A stretch of 64,000 nucleotides of DNA from [Eubacterium] siraeum (GCA_025150425.1 CP102281.1:62001-126000), one strand, 5' to 3'. Positions 25,434-34,659 are shown, counted from the first letter of the stretch. Made by a program: numbers and translations. The notes: generated by a model from the sequence alone, not told the origin.

Positions 25434-26861
25434 TTATTGTTCGTCCTTTTTCGCTACAGGCAGTGTGATGACCACTCTTGTGTACCGTCCAAGCTCACTT
25501 TCTATCTCCAGCGTTCCGTCGTGTGCGGCTACTATTTCGTCAGCGACCGCAAGCCCTATTCCCGAGCCTCTGACAGTGCTGTTCGCCTTGTAGAACTTCG
25601 CTTTGACCTTTGTTAAGTCGGACGACGCAATGCCGCATCCGTCATCCTCGACCGTAATTATTACAGCCTTGTCCGTTACCGCCGTCGCAACGATTATATG
25701 ACCGTATGCGGCGGAGTATTTTATAGCGTTGTCTATTATATTTATAAACACCTGCCTTATACGGTTTCTGTCGCCGAATATAGTAACTATCTCCTGCGGC
25801 TCGTCATAAAGCAGTGTCTTGTTTTCCTGTCTTGCCTTTTCGGAATATATTATAACTGCGTCGGTAAGCTCAGCAAACACGTCCATATTTGCTTTGTTCA
25901 GATTGAATCTTCCGCCCTGTATCCTTGAGAAGTCAAGAAGCTCCTCAACCATGTTTGAAAGCCTTTCCGATTCTTCCGAAATTACCTTCATTCCTTTTTT
26001 GGTGACCTCTTTGTCACCGGGACTTGTGGCGATAGTTTCGCTCCAGCCCTTGATAGCCGTAAGAGGTGTCCTCAGTTCGTGGGATACCGATGAGATAAAG
26101 TCGTTTTTTATCTTCTCCGAGTTTTCAAGTTCGTCAGCCATATAGTTGAATACACGGCACAGTTCACCCAACTCATCGTCGGTCTTTTCTTCGATATGCA
26201 CACCGAAGTCGCCCTTTGCTATCTTTCGTGCGTTGACGCTTATCTGCCTTAACGGCATTACTATCGACTGTATGAAATAAAGCCCGAGAACCAGCATCAG
26301 TATTATGATTGCTCCGCTTATCGCTATAATGAATATCATTATTATACCAAGCTGTTTATCGACCTTCGAAAGCGAGGTTATGACCCTCACCGCATTGTAG
26401 TTTGTATTGCCCGTTTCGAGCAGGCTCGTGACAGCCATTACCTTTTCGCCGTTGCTCTGATAACCGCTGTATGTGCCTATTCCCCCTGCGTCCTTTACAG
26501 CATAGTCATAGTCGGGCATATCATAGGAGTTGCTGGGCTCAAAACCGCTTGACGTAATAACGACTTTGCCCTCGGAGTTTATCATCATAAGCTCCATGCG
26601 GTCTTTTTTTGTGAAGCTCTCGACCGTGTTTCTCACTTCGTTTGAATAGTTTGTTCCGCTTCCCGTTGAACTGCTGTTGTAGTACCGTGTAAGTACGGTC
26701 GATATAACGTTCAGCTCACTGCGGAGCGTCTGTTCAACGGTACTGTAGAAATATGACCTGAACATGCAGTACAGGACTATATCAAGCAGTACCAGAACTA
26801 TAACCACCGCACTGAAGCTCTTCAGAAACCATCGGTTAGCTATCGTCGTGCGTCTTGCCAA
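25434..26861 (-). CDS. Two-component sensor histidine kinase
   Basis: This 475-residue membrane kinase has TM1 at about 14-34, an extracellular sensor at 35-170, TM2 at about 172-200, a HAMP linker at about 200-250, HisKA with H261 in SVSHELRTPL, and a HATPase domain with DNAIKYS (N box), VEDDGCGI (G1) and GSGIGLAV (G2). The architecture is that of WalK/ResE/PhoR-type kinases. It follows the response-regulator gene by 20 bases and the two form a cognate pair. The signal is unknown. The extracytoplasmic part has little similarity to a named sensor that I can recognise. Confidence 0.92.
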   Translation of the reverse strand: MARRTTIANRWFLKSFSAVVIVLVLLDIVLYCMFRSYFYSTVEQTLRSELNVISTVLTRYYNSSSTGSGTNYSNEVRNTVESFTKKDRMELMMINSEGKVVITSSGFEPSNSYDMPDYDYAVKDAGGIGTYSGYQSNGEKVMAVTSLLETGNTNYNAVRVITSLSKVDKQLGIIMIFIIAISGAIIILMLVLGLYFIQSIVMPLRQISVNARKIAKGDFGVHIEEKTDDELGELCRVFNYMADELENSEKIKNDFISSVSHELRTPLTAIKGWSETIATSPGDKEVTKKGMKVISEESERLSNMVEELLDFSRIQGGRFNLNKANMDVFAELTDAVIIYSEKARQENKTLLYDEPQEIVTIFGDRNRIRQVFINIIDNAIKYSAAYGHIIVATAVTDKAVIITVEDDGCGIASSDLTKVKAKFYKANSTVRGSGIGLAVADEIVAAHDGTLEIESELGRYTRVVITLPVAKKDEQ

Positions 26862-26881
26862 AGCCTTTTACCCCCGTTTGT

Positions 26882-27616
26882 CTACCTGCTGAACTCGCCT
26901 GCGGCGGCAAGCTCATCCACACACCACTTATAGCCGTAGCCCCATATAGTAGTTATGTATCTCGGATTTGACGGATCTTCCTCTATCTTCATTCTCAGCC
27001 GCCTTATGTTGACATCGACTATTTTATCATCGCCGTAATAGTCATTGCCCCATATATGAGTAAGAATGCTCCTGCGGTCAAGCGCCGAGCCGCTGTTTTC
27101 CATGAAATATTCCAGCAGCTGATATTCCACCTGCGTTATCTCTATGCCTGTTCCGTTCTTTGTGAAAATACGGCTCTTGGTGTTTATCGAGAACGGACCG
27201 GAGATAAGTGTTCTTCCCTCGTCCTCAGGAGGCCTTGCAACGCTGAGGCTTACCCTGCGGTATACCGCATCGACCCTTGCAACAAGCTCAGACGGAGAGA
27301 ACGGCTTTGTCACATAGTCGTCCGCACCCTGCGTAAGACAGCGTATCTTGTCTACCTCCTGGCTTTTTGCGGAGAGCATGATTATGCCCATAGTATCGCT
27401 TTTCTGCCTTAGCCACCTGCAAAGCTCACTGCCGTCCATACCCGGCATCATTATATCAAGCAGCGCAACGTCTATAAGACCGCCGTAATGCACATAAGCG
27501 TCCATCGCCTGTGCCGCATTGCTGACATCTATAACATCATATCCGCTGCGCTTCAGATTTATAACGACAAAATCTCTTATAGCGTCCTCGTCCTCGCAAA
27601 CAAGTATTCTTTTCAT
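26882..27616 (-). CDS. OmpR-family response regulator
   Basis: This 244-residue regulator has a receiver domain with acidic pocket EDED, phosphoacceptor D54 in LLDIMMPGMDG, and the conserved Lys in VTKPFSPSELVARV. A winged-helix DNA-binding domain follows (IEITQVEYQLLEYFMEN, then VDVNIRRLRMKIE and ITTIWGYGYKW). It lies directly upstream of the partner kinase. The downstream order kinase then MITE, with the lipoprotein and membrane protein upstream, suggests an envelope-related regulon (inference). Confidence 0.94.
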   Translation of the reverse strand: MKRILVCEDEDAIRDFVVINLKRSGYDVIDVSNAAQAMDAYVHYGGLIDVALLDIMMPGMDGSELCRWLRQKSDTMGIIMLSAKSQEVDKIRCLTQGADDYVTKPFSPSELVARVDAVYRRVSLSVARPPEDEGRTLISGPFSINTKSRIFTKNGTGIEITQVEYQLLEYFMENSGSALDRRSILTHIWGNDYYGDDKIVDVNIRRLRMKIEEDPSNPRYITTIWGYGYKWCVDELAAAGEFSR

Positions 27617-27646
27617 GTCCGAACCTGCCTTTCTTATTATAATTTT

Positions 27647-29116
27647 TTATCGGTTGCTTGCCGTAAACGGTACAGGGCTTCCGTTTCCTTCGGGACGGAC
27701 TTTAAGCGCCGCCTCTATTTCGTCGTCGGTAAGAGAAAGTCCCTCATACACTATGCTCTTGCAGTAAACAACCTTTTCGCTGTCCTCGTAGAACAGTCTG
27801 TAGCCGTCACGGCTTGCACCTGCCGTATCCGTTGCACTTTGCGCAGAGATGCTGTTATTTTTAAGCACCGTCTTTATAGTCAGCAGAGCATATTCGTTTT
27901 CCTTGAGTTCGCCCTCGTGCTTCCAGAATGTAACGGAATTATCCGATGAGTTTATTGTAGCCGTCACTATACCTACCCATCTTCCCGGGAAAACAAGCAT
28001 ATAGTTAAGCCCCGGATCTATAAACGTATATGCCGTAAGCTCAATCTTATTGCAGTTTTGCCTGTACCACAGCACAGCGTTAAGCTGTTCGGGGAACGTG
28101 AGGTTTTCATATCCCGGAAGTGTGGCAGTAGCCGGAACGTCTATAATACCGTCGCCGTCAATATCCTGCGACTGTACCTTGGGTGTGTAGTTGTTCGTCC
28201 TTCTTGAGTAGCTTATATTGCTTGAGTCCATTACTATCGTATCCGCCGTTGCAAATGAGCTTCCCTTATAGTAAAGGACCGCCGTATTATACTGGTTTTC
28301 GGCTGTCAGATAATCGACCGTTATACACGGCTTTTCCTTTTCGAGTATAAGACAGCGTGCTATAGTTATCTTGTCAAATTCGGCAACGCCTTCTCCGAAC
28401 GAAACCACGGGAAACGCCGTATGAAGTTCGCCGTTTTCACCGCAGGAGTATACGCTCATACTTCCGTTTTTCTTTGCACCGTTGCGGCCAAAGCAGGCGA
28501 TATATTCGCCCTTTTTATCAATGCCGTTCAGAAAGATATAAGACGAATATCCTATTGTACCTAGCTGTTTGGCAACTCCGTTCTTGTAATCTATGACCGA
28601 CAGTATCTTGTCGGACGAGCCGAGTACGGAGTAGCTTACTATCAGCTTTTCCTCATCGGAGCCGAGTTTGGAAAAGGCGACGCTTTCGATCTCCGTTCCT
28701 GCCGCAGGAAGCTCATATGTCGCCTTCCAGTTTCCGTTTTCATCCTTGTCAAGAAAGCTGATACGCAGGTTTCCTACCGCCGTATCATTCTGTGCAGGCT
28801 CTTTCGCCGCATCCGTCTTGTTCTGCTCATAAAAGACTATCGCCTCGTCGGTCGGTTCATTGTCTATGTTGCGTATAACAAACGCACTGCGGTACGAGCC
28901 TGTATGCGGATAACGCAAATCAACCCTGCCCGCACTTGCGGTCAGGGCGTTGTATATTTCTGTCTGTTCGTCTGTAAGTCTGGGCGATGTCAGCAGATCT
29001 CCTGAGAAAAAGCCTGCAGAACAGCCGCAGAGCATAGTAACAAGGCACAGCACTGCCATAAGTGCCGATGCTTTCCGGAGTATTTTATTAAGACGTAATA
29101 CAGTGATGCTTTTCAT
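27647..29116 (-). CDS. Putative lipoprotein of unknown function
   Basis: This 489-residue protein starts with a basic N-terminus and hydrophobic stretch ending in a lipobox, LCGC, so the mature protein should be lipid-anchored with Cys near residue 32. The rest looks like a beta-rich repeat fold with several segments of the form IDGDGIIDVPA and GNWKATYELPA, reminiscent of FG-GAP/VCBS or propeller-like repeats. No family is claimed. It starts 30 bases upstream of the response regulator and may be co-transcribed with the two-component system and regulated by it. Confidence 0.75.
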   Translation of the reverse strand: MKSITVLRLNKILRKASALMAVLCLVTMLCGCSAGFFSGDLLTSPRLTDEQTEIYNALTASAGRVDLRYPHTGSYRSAFVIRNIDNEPTDEAIVFYEQNKTDAAKEPAQNDTAVGNLRISFLDKDENGNWKATYELPAAGTEIESVAFSKLGSDEEKLIVSYSVLGSSDKILSVIDYKNGVAKQLGTIGYSSYIFLNGIDKKGEYIACFGRNGAKKNGSMSVYSCGENGELHTAFPVVSFGEGVAEFDKITIARCLILEKEKPCITVDYLTAENQYNTAVLYYKGSSFATADTIVMDSSNISYSRRTNNYTPKVQSQDIDGDGIIDVPATATLPGYENLTFPEQLNAVLWYRQNCNKIELTAYTFIDPGLNYMLVFPGRWVGIVTATINSSDNSVTFWKHEGELKENEYALLTIKTVLKNNSISAQSATDTAGASRDGYRLFYEDSEKVVYCKSIVYEGLSLTDDEIEAALKVRPEGNGSPVPFTASNR

Positions 29117-29141
29117 TTTTTCTCCTAAGATGTTACGATTG

Positions 29142-30104
29142 TCAGCCTTGAGTGTCGTCTTGCATATCGTCCTGTGCTTCTTCTGAAGCTGTGCCGTTTT
29201 CCGTGTCCTCGGTGTCAGTGCTTTCAGCCTCCGTGCTTACGGATACATTTTCAAAAGCGGTCTGCTTCGGTTCTCCCGTTGCTTCTCTCTTTTTTGAAAA
29301 CTGTACTACAGCCGCCAGTAATGCCGGTACAAGAGCGGTAACCATTATTTCAAGATCGGGCAAAGTTTCGGGAGAATTCTGAGCGATGACCGCCCACTTT
29401 TCGCTGTCAACCGCAAGAAGCACATAACAGCTTATAATATATGCCACTGCGCTTGCAGAGCAGAAATAGCCCGATGCGATAAGAGCCGTTCTTGTCAGTT
29501 TCTTTTCTGCGCCGCATAAGAATCTTCCCGCATTGATCCAGAAAAGCACGGTGAGGACGTAAAACAGCATCATCATCAGCTTCTGCGGCATACCCGTGAT
29601 TATCGGGCTTGAAAGATAGAATTTTACTGCAACTATAAGATAGTTGATTATTATGAAGATTGCGCTTATGCAATGAGCCGGTACGATTTTTGCGGATGCC
29701 ATCATACTCATACCGCCTATGAGATATGCGATACAGCAGGCAAGCGAGGTTATGGTGGTAAATCCTACGCTTCCGGATGAAAAATCGTTTATTACCGGTA
29801 ATATCCACACCGCACCTGCGATGATCATTATAATACCGAATATGTTACTGCCTTTTTCCGAAAGCTCACCTGCCGCTGTGACCTTTGCATTCTTTACGTC
29901 AAAGTATGCCAGGACGCTTATTACTGCCGCCGATATTATCAGCAGTACGTTTAGCACGGTATTGAACGCCTCGCAGCCGTTAGCATACAGGAGCGAGGGA
30001 TATTCGGTGCAGGATATAAGCTGTATGATTCTCATTACAGTGAGGACAACAGCCGAAACCGCTCCCGCAAGGACAGCTTTTTTATCGGAAAGAAAACCTT
30101 TCAT
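29142..30104 (-). CDS. Polytopic membrane protein of unknown function
   Basis: The preferred start is the ATG at 30104, giving 320 residues, because ATTGAAAGGC lies 7 bases ahead of it. An in-frame ATG at 30140 would overlap the citrate synthase stop and has no clear ribosome site. The protein has about seven to eight membrane helices and a Thr/Glu/Asp-rich acidic cytoplasmic tail of about 45 residues (ending DDMQDDTQG). No homologue is recognised. It lies between citrate synthase and the lipoprotein gene on the minus strand. Confidence 0.72.
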   Translation of the reverse strand: MKGFLSDKKAVLAGAVSAVVLTVMRIIQLISCTEYPSLLYANGCEAFNTVLNVLLIISAAVISVLAYFDVKNAKVTAAGELSEKGSNIFGIIMIIAGAVWILPVINDFSSGSVGFTTITSLACCIAYLIGGMSMMASAKIVPAHCISAIFIIINYLIVAVKFYLSSPIITGMPQKLMMMLFYVLTVLFWINAGRFLCGAEKKLTRTALIASGYFCSASAVAYIISCYVLLAVDSEKWAVIAQNSPETLPDLEIMVTALVPALLAAVVQFSKKREATGEPKQTAFENVSVSTEAESTDTEDTENGTASEEAQDDMQDDTQG

Positions 30105-30136
30105 TATTACGCCTTTCAATTGTTCCTGAGATATAA

Positions 30137-31477
30137 TCAACGTTCGTCAAGAGCAATATAATCCCTGTTCTTGATAAGCGTTCTGTAGGCAGGTCGCATG
30201 ATACGCTTGCCGTTTTCTATTTCTTCCATTCTGTGAGCGCACCAGCCGGGCATTCTTGCACAGGCAAACAGTGCGGTATACATTTCTACCGGTATTCCGA
30301 GCAGCTTGTATACAAGACCCGAGTACATATCCACGTTTGCACACATCGTCTTTATATCGCCCTTGTTCTTTGCAAAAAGCTGGGGAGTAAGACGCTCGAT
30401 AGTATCGAGAAGTCTGAACTCGGCTTCTACCTCTGTACCCTTAGCCAGCTTGAGCGCCGACTTCTTGAGCTGTACGGCTCTGGGGTCTGACAGCGTGTAG
30501 ACAGCGTGACCCATACCGTATATAAGTCCGCTGTGGTCATTTTCTTCCTTGTTCAGTATCTTTGTGAGGAAGTCAGCGACCTCGCCCTCGTTTTCCCAGT
30601 TCTTTACGCCGTTTTCGATGCAGTTAAGCATCTCCATAACCTTAATATTTGCACCGCCGTGACGGGGACCCTTAAGTGCCGATATAGCCGAAGCGTAAGC
30701 CGCATAAGCGTCTGTGCCGGTCGAGGTTACACAGCGGCAGGTAAATGTCGAGTTGTTACCGCCGCCATGCTCTGCGTGGAGCATAAGACAAAGGTCGAGG
30801 AGCTTTGCCTCCTCCTTTGTGTACTCACGGTTGTCACGCAGGGTTGACAGAATGCTCTCCGCAAGGCTTTCGTCAAGGTTTATCGGGTGCATTACCATGC
30901 TTGAGTTATACAGATAGCGGCGCATTACCTGATATGCGCCTACCATTATTGCAGGAAGTCTTGCAATAACCGAGATAGCCTTGAGCATCTCGCTTTCCAT
31001 GCTCTTGTTCTCAGGCTCTTTATCGTATGTGTAAAGTGCCAGCACCGACTGCGCCATCTTGTTCATTATGTTAGATGACGGACAGCGCATAAGCACATCC
31101 TCCGCAAAATAAGGGGGCAGGGTACGGTAGTGGGTAACTATCTTCTTGAAGTCCTCAAGATGCTCCTTGTCGGGAAGATTACCGAAAAGAAGAAGATATG
31201 CCGTTTCCTCAAAGCCGTATCTTCCGTCCTTTTCCACGCCGCTTATAAGGTCGCATATATCATAGCCCCTGTATATAAGCTGACCGGGAGCGGGACGCTT
31301 TTCGCCTTCGTCGATAACATAGCCGTGTACACAGCATATATTTGTAAGACCTACAACAACACCGCTTCCGTCGTTGTTACGAAGTCCTCTTTTTACGTTA
31401 TATTTGTCATATAATCTCGGGTCGATTGCCGTCTGGATTTTATAGTCACGGCATAGCTTCTGAAATCGCTCGTTCAT
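30137..31477 (-). CDS. gltA: Citrate synthase
   Basis: This 446-residue enzyme condenses acetyl-CoA with oxaloacetate, here most likely for glutamate synthesis in an anaerobe with a partial TCA cycle. Family blocks are HAEHGGGNNSTF, LKGPRHGGAN and YGMGHAVYTLSDPRA, which hold the catalytic His residues, plus FARMPGWCAHRMEE near the C-terminus. 2-methylcitrate synthase is the alternative and cannot be excluded from motifs alone. A strong promoter lies upstream at 31593-31621. Confidence 0.93.
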   Translation of the reverse strand: MNERFQKLCRDYKIQTAIDPRLYDKYNVKRGLRNNDGSGVVVGLTNICCVHGYVIDEGEKRPAPGQLIYRGYDICDLISGVEKDGRYGFEETAYLLLFGNLPDKEHLEDFKKIVTHYRTLPPYFAEDVLMRCPSSNIMNKMAQSVLALYTYDKEPENKSMESEMLKAISVIARLPAIMVGAYQVMRRYLYNSSMVMHPINLDESLAESILSTLRDNREYTKEEAKLLDLCLMLHAEHGGGNNSTFTCRCVTSTGTDAYAAYASAISALKGPRHGGANIKVMEMLNCIENGVKNWENEGEVADFLTKILNKEENDHSGLIYGMGHAVYTLSDPRAVQLKKSALKLAKGTEVEAEFRLLDTIERLTPQLFAKNKGDIKTMCANVDMYSGLVYKLLGIPVEMYTALFACARMPGWCAHRMEEIENGKRIMRPAYRTLIKNRDYIALDER

Positions 31478-31592
31478 ATAATTATTATTCCTTTCCTGTG
31501 TGTTTTAATAGCCTCCTGAATTCTATACCGCAAAAGCGGTGAATATAATGAATTACGGACGAACCGGTTTACCGAAGTGTCTATTCTTTATT

Positions 31593-31621
31593 ATTATACT
31601 CTATTTCCGACAATAAGTCAA
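31593..31621 (-). promoter_or_regulatory. Sigma-A promoter of citrate synthase
   Basis: Minus strand TTGACT (31616-31621), a 17-base spacer, TATAAT (31593-31598). It sits only 20 bases from the ATG of the divergent SpoIID-like gene, so the two transcription units may interfere. The leader contains an ACCGC/GCGGT hairpin. Confidence 0.8.
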
Positions 31622-31640
31622 GAAAGGAAAAGCAGACAAA

Positions 31641-32537
31641 ATGAAAAAGAAGCATCTGTATCTGTTAATAGCTACGCTCACCGCAGCGGCTGTACTGCCG
31701 ATAATTATCCTTGTGTGCTTTTCTTCGGCAAACGAACCGCAAAGACCGGTTACGATAATTTACCGCAACACCGAATATGCGTATAAGGAATTTCTTACCG
31801 GTTGCGTGCTTAGCTGTCTTAAAACGCTGGACGAACCGCCTGCGGACGATGAAAGCGAGGGTATAAATGCCGTAGCCGTTGCGCTCGACTGCTCATTGAG
31901 GTATCTGCATAGGGCAGGGAAGTCTTTTGACAGCGGTTACCCTTATGTTGAATATATGGATGAAAAGGAGAGCATACAGCATTTCGGAGCGGAGACAGGC
32001 ATATACAGAAAATACGCCGAGCACTCAGCGGAATATGCCATATCGCTTAACCTTACCGTACAGGAAGGGACAGCCTTTCTCCCCGTCTGCCGCATTTCGT
32101 CGGGCATAACTATCTCGCCTGAGGACAGCGGAAATCCACTTGTAAAAAAGCTGTATTGCGAAAAGGACAGATCGGCTGAATACTATCACAGCACCTGTCA
32201 GCTTACGGCAGACGGAATAGCCGAGATAATGCTGACAGCGTACCCCTCTCTTATAATCCCTCCCGATGAATCAAAGTGGATAAGCGACATCCGCCGTGAT
32301 GCAGACGGAAACGTACTCAGGCTGAATGTGTGTGGGATAGATATGTCCTGCGAGGAGTTCAGACGGCTGTTCGACATACGCTCGCCTGCATTTGAAATGA
32401 GCTATACACAGCGCCTTTACAGCTTTGATATAAGAGGCGACGGCTGTAACAGCGGAATGAGCGTATATTCGGCATTGATGCTGTCAAAACGTGGATACTC
32501 CTGTCGGGAGATACTGAATGAATTTTACGCTTTGTAA
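31641..32537 (+). CDS. SpoIID-like protein lacking the usual catalytic motifs
   Basis: This 298-residue protein has an N-terminal membrane helix (about 5-28) and the outline of SpoIID, the lytic transglycosylase of spore engulfment. The segment YKEFLTGCVLSCL aligns with the SpoIID block (L)EEYVxGVVAxEMP, with C59 where the catalytic Glu is expected. The C-terminal RGDGCNSGMSVYSALMLSKRGYSCREIL aligns, by its ends, with the conserved GHGVGMSQYGA...GYSYEEIL region but lacks GHGVG. It is probably catalytically dead or functionally reassigned. The closest family call is inferred from these two blocks. Confidence 0.65.
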   Translation: MKKKHLYLLIATLTAAAVLPIIILVCFSSANEPQRPVTIIYRNTEYAYKEFLTGCVLSCLKTLDEPPADDESEGINAVAVALDCSLRYLHRAGKSFDSGYPYVEYMDEKESIQHFGAETGIYRKYAEHSAEYAISLNLTVQEGTAFLPVCRISSGITISPEDSGNPLVKKLYCEKDRSAEYYHSTCQLTADGIAEIMLTAYPSLIIPPDESKWISDIRRDADGNVLRLNVCGIDMSCEEFRRLFDIRSPAFEMSYTQRLYSFDIRGDGCNSGMSVYSALMLSKRGYSCREILNEFYAL

Positions 32538-32771
32538 AAACAGATGTAATTATACTAAAAGAAATAAGCAGTCACGCAATTCCCCTCTCTCCGTCCAACC
32601 CTTCCAAAACCGCACTATCCCTTGCTTTGCACCATCACGCTTGCCTTATGAACGCTCCGTTTGTTTTGCATCCGCACTATCCCACCCACTTTTCGTAGGG
32701 CGAGGTTCTATGTATAATTGTACGGTTTCACATTTGAACTATCCCACCCACTTTTCGTAGGGTGAGCGTCT

Positions 32772-32839
32772 GTGTGTGCTTAGTTGGCTTTGCGTCCTTG
32801 CAAAGCCCTTGGGCACACACGCTAAGGCATCCTTGCCTT
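32772..32839 (+). repeat. Three-stem module, GTGTGTGC version
   Basis: Outer GTGTGTGC / GCACACAC (32772-32779, 32813-32820), inner GGCTTTGC / GCAAAGCC (32786-32793, 32800-32807), third AAGGCA / TGCCTT (32824-32839). It is identical to the copy at 44580-44647. Confidence 0.8.
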
Positions 32840-32909
32840 GCTTGCCCCTCCCGTTGCATCGACCCTCTCCATCCCCACAACCATTGTAAAAGGACAACAC
32901 ACCCTCGCT

Positions 32910-32990
32910 CCGCACTAAACTTGCCTCCCCTCGAAAAAGGGTGAGGTTCTGTTGCTCGGTCAAGCCGAGCCAACTATGGTGGGGATTGAA
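32910..32990 (-). repeat. Bulged-G hairpin module, CTCGG version
   Basis: The core 32951-32974 has the same helix as the copies at 3080 and 17728. The right end is GTGGGGATTG. Confidence 0.65.
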
Positions 32991-33348
32991 TTTGATAGAA
33001 CTTCTATCCTTAAAACTTCAAAGCATTCGCTCTGCCACAATTCGCACTGCACCAACCCTTCCAAAACCGCACTATCCCACCTGCTTTTCGTAGGGCGAGG
33101 TTCTATGTATAATTGTACGGTTTCACATTTGAACTATCCCACCCACTTTTCGTAGGGGAGCGGGCTTGCCCCTCCCGTTGCATCCAACCTTTCCATCCTC
33201 ACAACCATTGTAAAAGGACAATAATCCCTTTGCCTTGCACTATCACCCTTGCCTTTTAATGAACGCTCTGCCGGTTTCGCATCCGCACTATCCCTCGCCC
33301 TGCACCACCACACTTGCCTCTCTTGTCAAAGGTGAGGTGCTGTCGCCC

Positions 33349-33449
33349 TCTTGATTACCGAACAGCAAAGACGGGCGGGGCTGTCAACGGCGGCGCATTT
33401 CCGCCGTTCATCTTGACCGTTGGCAGGCTCGGCTGGGTTTGCTATCTGC
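33349..33449. other. Junction sequence between repeat cluster C and the anti-sigma gene
   Basis: From 33349 the sequence no longer resembles the repeats. It is GC-rich and contains the hairpin AACGGCGG / CCGCCGTT (about 33387-33409) nested in GTCAA / TTGAC arms. It could be the end of an acquired segment. I cannot name the source. Confidence 0.4.
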
Positions 33450-34154
33450 TCACGGCAATTCACTCTCATTGATAGGAATTGCTTCAAGCTCCTTATTCAA
33501 ATTGTTCCAATAAGAGCCAATATCCGCACTTGTGAAATACTTAAAACCGCCTGCTTCTGACTTCAATTCGCCGTTTTTAACTCCATAGCAGGCGTAAATC
33601 AAATCGTAGCTTGTTCCATCTGAGAGGTTAAATCTAAAGCCGGTCACATCTGCTCCGGCAGTTTCCTCAGTTGTTTTGTCTTTTAAGGATAAGCCCTTGA
33701 ACTTATCATACAGGGTCTTTATATCACTTTCAGCAACAACTACTTTCTTTTCTGCTGATGCAGGCACTCCGTCATAGTGGTACATTTCAACGCTTTCGAC
33801 ATCTTCAACCTCAAATGGGAAGTCGATTTTGACAGGCTCATAAGCAATGTTTATAGGTAACATAAAGAGAGCTGTAAAAATTGCAATGATACAAAGAGCG
33901 ATGGAAACGAGAACAGCAATCGTTATCTTTTTTCTGCCTCTCTGCTTTTCTTTTGCCTCATGGCGCATAATAACGCTTTCGCTTTCTTCGTGAAGAACAT
34001 CTTCGTTCGTGTGAGAAAGCAATTTCTGATAAATTGCGTTACAGTCAGCACAGGCGTTCAAATGCTCTTTTACCATCTCTGCGCTTGCTTCGCTGCAAGC
34101 ACCGTCAACATACAGCGGAAGAATATCTCGAACAATATCGCACTGTTTACTCAT
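33450..34154 (-). CDS. Anti-sigma factor with zf-HC2 domain
   Basis: This 234-residue protein has an N-terminal zinc-binding anti-sigma domain with the HC2 pattern H....C..C (HLNACADCNAIYQ) after CDIVRDILPLYVDG. A basic linker, one membrane helix (about 75-100) and an extracytoplasmic domain of unknown fold follow. Such proteins hold an ECF sigma factor at the membrane until a signal arrives. The gene begins 4 bases after the stop of its partner sigma gene, and the pair has a lower GC content and more AT-ending codons than the surrounding genes. Confidence 0.88.
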   Translation of the reverse strand: MSKQCDIVRDILPLYVDGACSEASAEMVKEHLNACADCNAIYQKLLSHTNEDVLHEESESVIMRHEAKEKQRGRKKITIAVLVSIALCIIAIFTALFMLPINIAYEPVKIDFPFEVEDVESVEMYHYDGVPASAEKKVVVAESDIKTLYDKFKGLSLKDKTTEETAGADVTGFRFNLSDGTSYDLIYACYGVKNGELKSEAGGFKYFTSADIGSYWNNLNKELEAIPINESELP

Positions 34155-34158
34155 ACTT

Positions 34159-34632
34159 TTAATCCATCCTTTCTTGAATTTTTAGCTTTGCACGATGATA
34201 AGTAACTCTCGCCCATGATTCTGTTTTTCCAAAAATTGCGGCGATTTGCGCAAAAGAGAGTTCACCGAATACGCGAAGCTGAAAGACTTCTTTGTATGGT
34301 TCTTCCAAACGGTGAAGAACGAGGTGTATGCGGAACGCCATGTCAGAATCTGCAACTGAGTTCTCAACATTTTCATTTGATGGCAAGTCATTGATTTCAC
34401 TCACATCAGCTACTCGCTGACGGCTTCGCATTTCATCATGGTAAAGATTTTTTGCTATGGAGCAGAGCCATGTCAATTCATCTGACTTACCTTTGAATTG
34501 TGATGTTGTAGAAACAGCCTTATAGAATGTGTTCTGCGTGATTTCCTCTGCTATCTCACGATTTTTGGCAAGAGAAATAGTATACGAGTATACCTGTAAA
34601 TAGTAGGCTTTATAGAGCTTTTCATAGTCCAT
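34159..34632 (-). CDS. ECF-type RNA polymerase sigma factor
   Basis: From the ATG at 34632 the product is 157 residues. That start is preferred because AAGGAGGTG lies 9 bases upstream, whereas the in-frame ATG at 34659 precedes that ribosome site. Region 2 is visible as YYLQVYSYTISLAKNREIAEEITQ followed by TWLCSIAKNLYHDEMR, and region 4 as EVFQLRVFGELSFAQIAAIFGKT-type helix-turn-helix ending SWARVTYHRAK. It directs transcription of an unknown regulon, probably including its own operon, and is controlled by the anti-sigma factor encoded next to it. Confidence 0.9.
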   Translation of the reverse strand: MDYEKLYKAYYLQVYSYTISLAKNREIAEEITQNTFYKAVSTTSQFKGKSDELTWLCSIAKNLYHDEMRSRQRVADVSEINDLPSNENVENSVADSDMAFRIHLVLHRLEEPYKEVFQLRVFGELSFAQIAAIFGKTESWARVTYHRAKLKIQERMD

Positions 34633-34659
34633 ACTTGTCATCACCTCCTTCAGCTTCAT

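Larger units (their letters stand above)
32538..33348. repeat. Structured repeat cluster C
   Basis: This noncoding region between convergent genes contains several modules in a row: fragments with GAACGC (32650, 33261) that lack their closing arms, four copies of the CCCAC(C)..CTTTTCGTAGGG block, the three-stem module (32772-32839), a bulged-G module (32910-32990) and two near-identical stretches beginning TTCGTAGGGCGAGGTTCTA (about 32693 and 33089). It ends abruptly at 33348, inside the left arm of a GTCGCCCGAA-type hairpin. Confidence 0.75.

Noticed and set aside
30105-30140. Upstream start of the 29142-30104 membrane protein giving an overlap with citrate synthase
   Set aside because: No ribosome site, while ATTGAAAGGC precedes the ATG at 30104.
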